From the NCBI RefSeq assembly GCF_036785885.1, contig NC_092312.1, forward strand, positions 20,044,001-20,108,000: a stretch of DNA of 64,000 nucleotides. Reading direction: 5' to 3'. A program made the translations under genes and the position numbers. This DNA comes from Coffea arabica. Lineage: Eukaryota > Streptophyta > Magnoliopsida > Gentianales > Rubiaceae. This document shows, one piece after another, positions 57,651 to 64,000 of this stretch. Positions within the stretch are counted from its first letter, which is position 1, and each line of letters begins with the position of its first letter. Under the pieces are notes generated by a model. That model did not search any database. It was not told the DNA's origin and saw only the letters and a list, made by a program, of their open reading frames with translations.

Positions 57651-59900
57651 TCCAGCCGGCTTTATAGCTGATGTTGTTATACTAATCCCTAGTAGTAGGA
57701 GTGGGACTACTTGGTTTTTTTTTTTTTTTTTGGGTTTTGTTTGTTCCTTTTTCGGGACTTGTTTTGGTTTTTGGGTTTTCCCTTCTGAGCTCAAACCATG
57801 GAGCCGGACCCGAATGAAAGAGAGCGCAAGTCTCGTTCAACAGTTGCTTGAATTTATGGTGATGTTGAAAATTGGACTGCTCTCTACTATCAGATGAGGA
57901 GAGAGAGAGAGAGAGAGAGAAGCCGGTCACGGTCAGGTTCACGGTCAGGATCAGGATCAGGATCAAGGGTGGTTTTGGAAAGAAATGGGTTGGTTTTCTC
58001 AGCGAAAGAGAGAGAAGGTAAAGTGGGAGTTGGGGGACAGGCTTATTGGCATGGGATAGGCATGTCAGTTATTGTGGGGTTAAATTTGTCCTTTTAGTTC
58101 CACGGCAGAAAGCCACCGCTACTAATTTAGTGGCGGCGACGGCCATGGTGGTGCTGGTGGTGGTGGTTGGTGGCCGGTGGCGTCATCTTCTCGTAGACAT
58201 CTTTTGCCCCTTTTTTCTACGTTGGGGGGAGCTCTGAGGACTTTGCTTTGGAGAGGTGCACTTAGTGATTGGATTGAGGAAAAGTGTACTTTAAAGGCGA
58301 AAAAGTGAAAATGGAGGCATACTACTGCCATAATTTCCCAAACATAGGAGGATTTAAAGTACTCCTACCCTCTCTTCTTCTTTTTTTAAATTAGTAGGAG
58401 GAGTACTTGCTAGTTGCTACTGGCGTTACTTTTCCTCCTTTTTGACAATTCAGTGGCATTACTTTATAGATACTCCTTTTCTGTCTCGTGTGAATGAAGT
58501 CAATTCATTGTGGATTTTGGATGGTTTTAACCTTTTTTAAGTTGTGATGCCAAAATTTAAGCATTGTTTGGACAGCAAATTTTTTTTTAAAATATTTTTT
58601 GTGAATATATTTTTCAATCAATTTTTTACTTCACATATATGAAATCGCTACAGTAATTTTTTTACAAAAGATTCAGAAAAATACAATCAAAACACAAAGA
58701 CTTAATATAGCGATCTACCTGCTTCTTTCATTTTTTTTTCCTTATTTTGAATTGAAATTATTTTTTAAAAAAAAAAAAGAAAAGAAAAAGAAGAATTAGC
58801 AATTATATCACCACTCATCTCATGTCCTATTGTTGCAAGACGACGAGTAGCATCATTTTAATTTAAAGTCCCCTACCAAAGACTTGATCCTTGGTTATAA
58901 CATTTTAACAGTAGTAATTGATCTCTCTACTATACCAACCAACAAACACTAATCATTTATCAGTCCATCATGATCACACTCTACCTTGTAATCCAATGTT
59001 GTCATCTCATACCATATCTATACTCTACAGCAAGCAATTACCGATTTTATTGACACTCAATTGCTACTCACTACTCTATAATAGTGTCTGTGTTTGTTTA
59101 CAACAGGATTAACAAGGGGAGAATTTTTTGATCCCTCCAGCATTAACAAGATTTGTGCCCTTTTATTTATTCTTTTTTAGTATTTTCAACACGGAAGCAA
59201 AAAAAAAAAAAAATTATCGTATAAATTACTGACTGCTCCATAGTCAAAATAAAGCAAAATTCATGAAGAGGCAAACATCTGAAAGCCGCCTAAATAATGG
59301 TATGAAAGTTTCTTCTCGTTTAATTAAAAGTTAGAGAACTACTGATACTAATAAATGGATCAAAATGGGAGTCATTGTAATTCTGGATGTGGATGGGTTG
59401 GTTGTTCCAACTCATTGACCTCAGTCTGAGGTCAAAAAATCACACCCCCTCAACTTATGCAACACTACATCAGAGAAAACCGGGTCTGCCTTGCGTGACA
59501 TTTGCCGTTTTGAGTTTGACTTTTTTTTTTTTTTTTTTTTTTTGCAAATATTTTAAATGAGGGAAGAAATTACTAGTGGTAAAGTAAGGGAGTAATATAC
59601 TAATATATCCGCATCCGGGCCGGCCCCATGTCTGGGCCGGTTAGATGGGACCCAGAAAACAAAAGAGTAAATACAAACACAAACACGGATAAAATCACTC
59701 AACTCACACCGAGGGACTTTGTACTACTTCAAGAGAATCTTTGGGTCCTGTGTCGTGACTCGTGCCAAGCCCAACTACACAGTACTGTACATTTTCTCCT
59801 CCAATCCGACAAATTTACACTCCGTTGGAATAGGGAAAAGGGCGTGGAAGAAGTGTTTCACGTGATTTTGGGCATAGTTATAAAATCCCCAAGAAACCAC
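57651..59900. other. bZIP promoter/leader and intergenic DNA
   Basis: A T tract near 57716-57731 and a (GA)n tract at about 57899-57921, followed by CAGGATCAGGATCAGGATCA units, lie in the presumed leader or promoter of the minus-strand bZIP gene. A relative of the GTGTTTGGAT MITEs lies near 58562-58705. Long T runs at 59521-59543. Nothing else recognised. Confidence 0.45.
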
Positions 59901-59902
59901 TG

Positions 59903-59992
59903 GATCAATGGCTCAGTGGCCACCAGGGAGGGACTTAAGCCCCTCCTTGGACTGTTGATGAGGGTTCAAATCTCACCAGCAGCGAAAAAAAT
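59903..59992 (+). mobile_element. tRNA-related SINE-like head
   Basis: A-box TGGCTCAGTGG (59909-59919) and B-box GTTCAAATC (59964-59972) both match the RNA polymerase III consensus, at tRNA-like spacing, followed by AGCGAAAAAAA. It does not fold as an intact tRNA as far as I can see, so a SINE or decayed tRNA copy is the better call. It differs from the 40655 family. Confidence 0.5.
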
Positions 59993-60798
59993 CTAAGCAT
60001 TGTGCCACGCATGGTGGAAAAAATGATGGGGATGCCCAATTTAATAAAATAATTTGTACTAATTCAAAATGGATTATTAATGAAATATGTTTGTTTTTTG
60101 ATGGAATTTAGTTACAAATAAATCTAAATAAAATATTAAACCAAAATTAAAGTAAACTTTCAGCTAAGTATGTAATCATGTAAAAAATAGTAAGTGTTAC
60201 TCTCATTAAAGAACCAAAATATTATAAGACTTCGACTAAGTTGTCATCTGCACTTGCTATTTCAAGATTATATTGCATTATGATTTAATTACAAGGTCCA
60301 ATAATTTCCTAATGATGTAGCTACTTATAAGCATCATTAGAGCTTAGATTTTACTTTCCATGCTCTCAGGTCATTTTCAAGATAAAAAAAAAAAAAGTGA
60401 ATGAGGAGAGTTAATAAGGTTGTACGCAGGAAAATGCAAAATAGTAAAAGCCAAAGTGAGTAAGAAAAAAAATGAAAGCGACTTTATGTTATTGGTAGAA
60501 ACAAAATACTTCATCCCATTTGACTGGAAACAAATGTACAACAGCCGTATAATCAATGTTTCAATTCATATGGCATAACAATCGTACAATCAATGTCTCA
60601 AATCACATCAGCTTGCAATAAGTTTCCTCACTTATCAACCTACAAATTGCATACAACAAATCTTAAATCTGAATAACATCCACCATACTCATGGTTAACT
60701 AAGTACTATGGCTGATATCAAAGCACGTACATAAATAAGCTAATATCACATTTGTGAAGACTATAGCTGGGGACTTGCTTCAAAGAAGTAATAACAAC
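59993..60798. other. Intergenic downstream of the kinase remnant
   Basis: I looked here for the rest of the kinase (EEAR...LLGCC-type exon) on the minus strand and did not find it. AT-rich otherwise. Confidence 0.45.
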
Positions 60799-61184
60799 CA
60801 GGAATTGCCGAGAATCCGGCCAAGCAAACTTATTGAAATGTTTGACATCAATCCAAGAGGTGTCATCTTCAAGCTGCCCTTTGTAGACAACGTTGCGAGC
60901 TTTATCTCCATGTTCTGATACAATGTTTTCAACTGAGAATCTTGAAAGTGCTACATTCAGCTCATCTAAACTGTATTCTTTAAATGCTGACAGTTTCATC
61001 CTCTGATTTTCTCCACATTTCTCTAAAATCCCAGAAGAAAAAAATCAGAAAAAGGGAACAAATATTACATTTTTATACATTTAACAGAGTTTTAAGAATT
61101 ACCAAGATCAGAGGAATAAGGGACGTTGGATCTGAGGTTAGAAGGCTACCAGCAAAAGCCTAATTTAGAGCAGTGAGCTCCCAT
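60799..61184 (-). pseudogene. Remnant of a brassinosteroid-signalling kinase (BSK) gene
   Basis: Two exons on the minus strand, 61184-61103 and 61022-60799, join in frame (82 + 224 nt). Exon 1 reads MGAHCSKLGFCW, a stop (TAG), then PSNLRSNVPYSSDL. This is the BSK N-terminus with its glycine-2 myristoylation site. Exon 2 reads [20 protein letters not shown], then [20 protein letters not shown], then [13 protein letters not shown], ending at a weak GT where BSK genes commonly have an intron. The catalytic rest of the kinase and the TPR region are absent. The lysine site has changed (IDVKHF where IAVKRF is typical). BSKs relay brassinosteroid signals from receptor kinases at the plasma membrane; this fragment cannot. 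Both the stop and the truncation mark it as a pseudogene. Confidence 0.8.
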
Positions 61185-64000
61185 TGGAATGAAGATGAAT
61201 ATTACTAAAAAACAAAACTAGCAATCAGGTCAAGAAAACAGACATAAAGAAATATCACATATGGATAAAACAAAATCATAGGGACATAAAATACATGTAA
61301 TACAAAAATTTTCACCAACCAAGTCAATTCAAGCGCCATTGCAGCAAAAAAGCTTGTAGAAAAATGTGCAAAGAAGTCACATATGATCAAAACACAAGGA
61401 TAAAACACGAGAAGCAAATGACAATGGTAAATTCAAAAAAAAAAAAAGGAAAAAAAGAGAAAACAAAGTATATGACAAACATGTAATGGAAAGATGTAAT
61501 GTTTTTTCTTTAGTCACCTCTGTTTCGAAGGAAAGCATGGGAAAAATACATTTCAAAGAAAATACTAATTTGGCAACTTCTAAGGTAGAGATGATGCCCG
61601 AAAGAGGCATCATCTCTACCTTGGACACCAGAAAGAAGCACCAGATAAAACAGAAACATATTCTAAAAGTAACTTGTTATACACTTAGATTCATGCTTTT
61701 CATTGCCAATGAGGGCAGCCTCATCAACCTTATCAGCTTCAGTCTCACCAATATTAGCTTACAGTTGCTACTCCATATAAGAACAAAGCCATGTTTAGTA
61801 ATTAAAGAAGTATGACAATTGGCCACCATCATCTACAATTCGAATCAAAACAATCACAATTCAGCACAATAGGGAGTCAACAAATTCAACTAAGATAAGC
61901 ATGCCTTTTCAAAAACATTTTTTCCTCTTCAAACTCCACAAAATAAATTAACTCAAGAAATTAAAATTTACACTTTCAGAAACGAATTTCTCACATCAAT
62001 ACCAAAGAAAAACACAGATGAACAAATCTAACACCGCCTTGATTTTATGTGTCAAATCCCATAGTAATTAGAAAATTACACCAGTTAAAAGGAAAATTTT
62101 GAAATTCCAAATTTACATTAGACTCCATGAAAGAAAGGAAGAAAACCTCCATAGCCAATTTGAGATCAATCCTAAACTTGGCAGAAACAAAATTTTACAA
62201 TAAAATCACATAAATAACAAAAGTTGAGACCCTCCCTCCCACCCACAATATTAAAGCAGAAGACCAACATATTATTCACAGAACCCATAGAAATTGAACT
62301 AAGAAAACCTGAGATCCTCAAGAAACCAAATGTACAAAAAATGCAGAAAATGTAGGTCATGACTTAAATTTACTAAAAAATAAACATCATTATTATATGT
62401 AATGCAAAAGACGTGTCTCTAGCAGAAGAAAATGGTGGGAAAAATAGATGAGAAATTCTATATAGGAGGAGAGGATGATAGGAAGAATGGAAAAGAAAGA
62501 ATCTGTCGATCTCCAACTGGAAAAAAAAATTTTAAAGGTTGGTAATTTACCAAGGTTGACAGAGTTTTTCCAACCGCTTACATCGAGAAGTGGATCCGAG
62601 AGAATCTTTCCAATCGCTTACATCGAAAATTGGTATTTGTTGGATGTAAATAGACCAAAAGGAAACTAATCGCTTAAAAAGCCCAGAAAAAATTGAAAAT
62701 AACCACATCTTTACTCTAGCTCTCCCACTGGTTGTGGTGTAAAGTGGAAGAGCAGATACATTTCCTTAGGAAAGAACGAAGATTCCAGCTAATTATATTT
62801 CTCTCGTGAACAACGATACCAGAGAAGTAGATGAAAGAGGATGGTAAAGAAAGAAGGTAGCAGTGATTTGTTAATTGTTTGCTGCTACAGGAAGATAACA
62901 CAATAACAATGGAAGAAACTGAAATCAACACAAGTTTAATCCTCTAAGGTCCAAAGATTTTGATGGACAATGACTTGGACTAATTTCGACATCAAAATAA
63001 TGGGAAATTTTTTAAAAGCACAGATGTAAGATCATAGTTTATGGCATGCCTCGCAATATACGCTCAACTGAGGCGTGTAGAAAACTGAAGATAGAATAAC
63101 AATTTAAAGAAACAACTGTGAGCAACAAATCACAAATAAATGTACTACCTTTGATAGTAAACATACAACTCCAAGAAGCCTTTCCAAAAAGTTATATTTG
63201 CCACCATCACACCTTCTCCGCTTCAGACTAAAACCCAAATGAAAGGCCAAAAATTTTGGTATGTGCAATTTGACAGAAAGCAAGAGTCTAATCATTACTA
63301 ATTGTACATTACATTCACAGACTGGTCATTTAATCATTTTTTTTAATATTAACTTTCAACTCCGAATTTAACTTTTCGAAGCCTCCACATCAAATTACTA
63401 AGAAAATGTTAAGAATTTATGGCTTTGCGATCTACTGATGAAACTCAATGAAATCTTGCTATTTTCTCCAGAAAAAAATGCATGAATCACTAATCAACGC
63501 ATATGGTAAACAACAATGATGGAAAATATGCCATTCTTTATGTTTATACCTTTCCAAAAGCTACAGTTTTTGTTTAGGCCTTTTGCCATAGATTACCAGA
63601 AAGCAGGAATTCAAGATTTCCTCCAACTTTGCTGATTGCAGAAGCCTCAAATCCCTTCTAACCTGTCACAAAATCACAATTAATTTTAAACCAACAAAAC
63701 CAATAAGCAAATGCTTGAAGGCATACATGTTAGTGCTTTTCACTGAGCAAGTAAAAACTGAAACTTTAGGCAAAAAAAAAACCAACCTTAAGCAGGTATT
63801 GAAAATAAGAGCACATTCAATGCTGATTCTTATTTTTGTAGACAATTCTATCGAGGATTCCAAATTCTATCTGCAGCTGACCCAAAAAAATCTTCAATCT
63901 CTCATCAACTACTTCAAACTCCGAATCCATTACCTTTAATAATGCTAATAACTACACTCGTAGCTCATCCCGTACCAAGTTTATAAAATTATAAAACACC
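61185..64000. other. AT-rich flank upstream of the kinase remnant, no gene recognised
   Basis: Probably old promoter and leader of the BSK copy, plus intergenic DNA. It holds a perfect 17-bp stem hairpin (61582-61622) and a 23-bp imperfect direct repeat with core CCGCTTACATCGA/TCGCTTACATCGA (about 62565-62587 and 62605-62627). Short open frames show no family features. Confidence 0.4.
61582..61622. repeat. Perfect inverted repeat (17-bp stem, 7-nt loop)
   Basis: AAGGTAGAGATGATGCC, loop CGAAAGA, then the exact complement GGCATCATCTCTACCTT. Pairing stops outside this. Possible hairpin RNA or MITE remnant. Confidence 0.7.

Noticed and set aside
57651-57794. Upstream in-frame ATG adding 48 residues to the bZIP protein
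   Set aside because: The extension is lysine-rich low-complexity sequence, while the family N-terminus (MASSKVMSS) fits the later ATG.
59903-59992. Intact tRNA gene
   Set aside because: A- and B-boxes match but I cannot fold a full cloverleaf, and an A tail follows, so it is called SINE-like.

Overview
This is AT-rich nuclear DNA from a flowering plant, and the gene structures look eudicot. Evidence: GT-AG introns, typical plant gene families (WAT1/MtN21, tubby F-box, ROH1/BYPASS-like, group A bZIP, PLS-type PPR), a plastid DNA insert, and many plant transposons (hAT, MULE, Stowaway, Helitron, copia, SINE). I cannot name the species from this sequence.

Layout. 1-8,100: a non-autonomous hAT element (1323-8070, perfect 8-bp target duplication) is interrupted by a 5.7-kb Mutator-like element (MULE, 2178-7858, 82-bp terminal inverted repeats, perfect 9-bp target duplication). 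The MULE carries two convergent genes: a small GRF zinc-finger/coiled-coil/membrane-anchor gene and a six-exon MURA-type transposase with two nonsense codons. 8,400-9,715: a three-exon gene for a small secreted cysteine-rich, thionin-like peptide. 10-18 kb: a gene desert made of MITEs, foldback elements and a LINE remnant. 18.75-21.43 kb: a seven-exon WAT1-related transporter. 22.9-24.5 kb (minus): an intronless PPR gene whose E+ tail is frameshifted and which has no recognisable DYW domain. 25-31.5 kb: hAT-like, MULE-MITE and Helitron copies. 31.7-36.5 kb: a tubby-like F-box gene with introns in its 5' leader. 36.5-46.1 kb: an ndhB plastid fragment, a run of head-to-tail Helitron-like copies, and a nested Helitron/hAT/copia complex. 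47.3-48.4 kb: a ROH1/BYPASS1-like gene. 51-53 kb: two hAT-like elements rich in CTCGAG/GAGCTC. 53.6-57.65 kb (minus): a four-exon GBF4-like group A bZIP gene with a 30-nt micro-exon. 60.8-61.2 kb (minus): a two-exon remnant of a brassinosteroid-signalling kinase gene.

The host genes are unrelated single-copy-type loci and do not form a pathway. The most coherent system is the MULE. Like maize MuDR it has two convergent genes, one reading inward from each terminal repeat. A 404-bp palindromic MITE at 26.2 kb has nearly the same outer terminus, so it may once have been moved by an intact relative. All exon joins were deduced by eye from splice sites and reading-frame continuity, with no transcript support.
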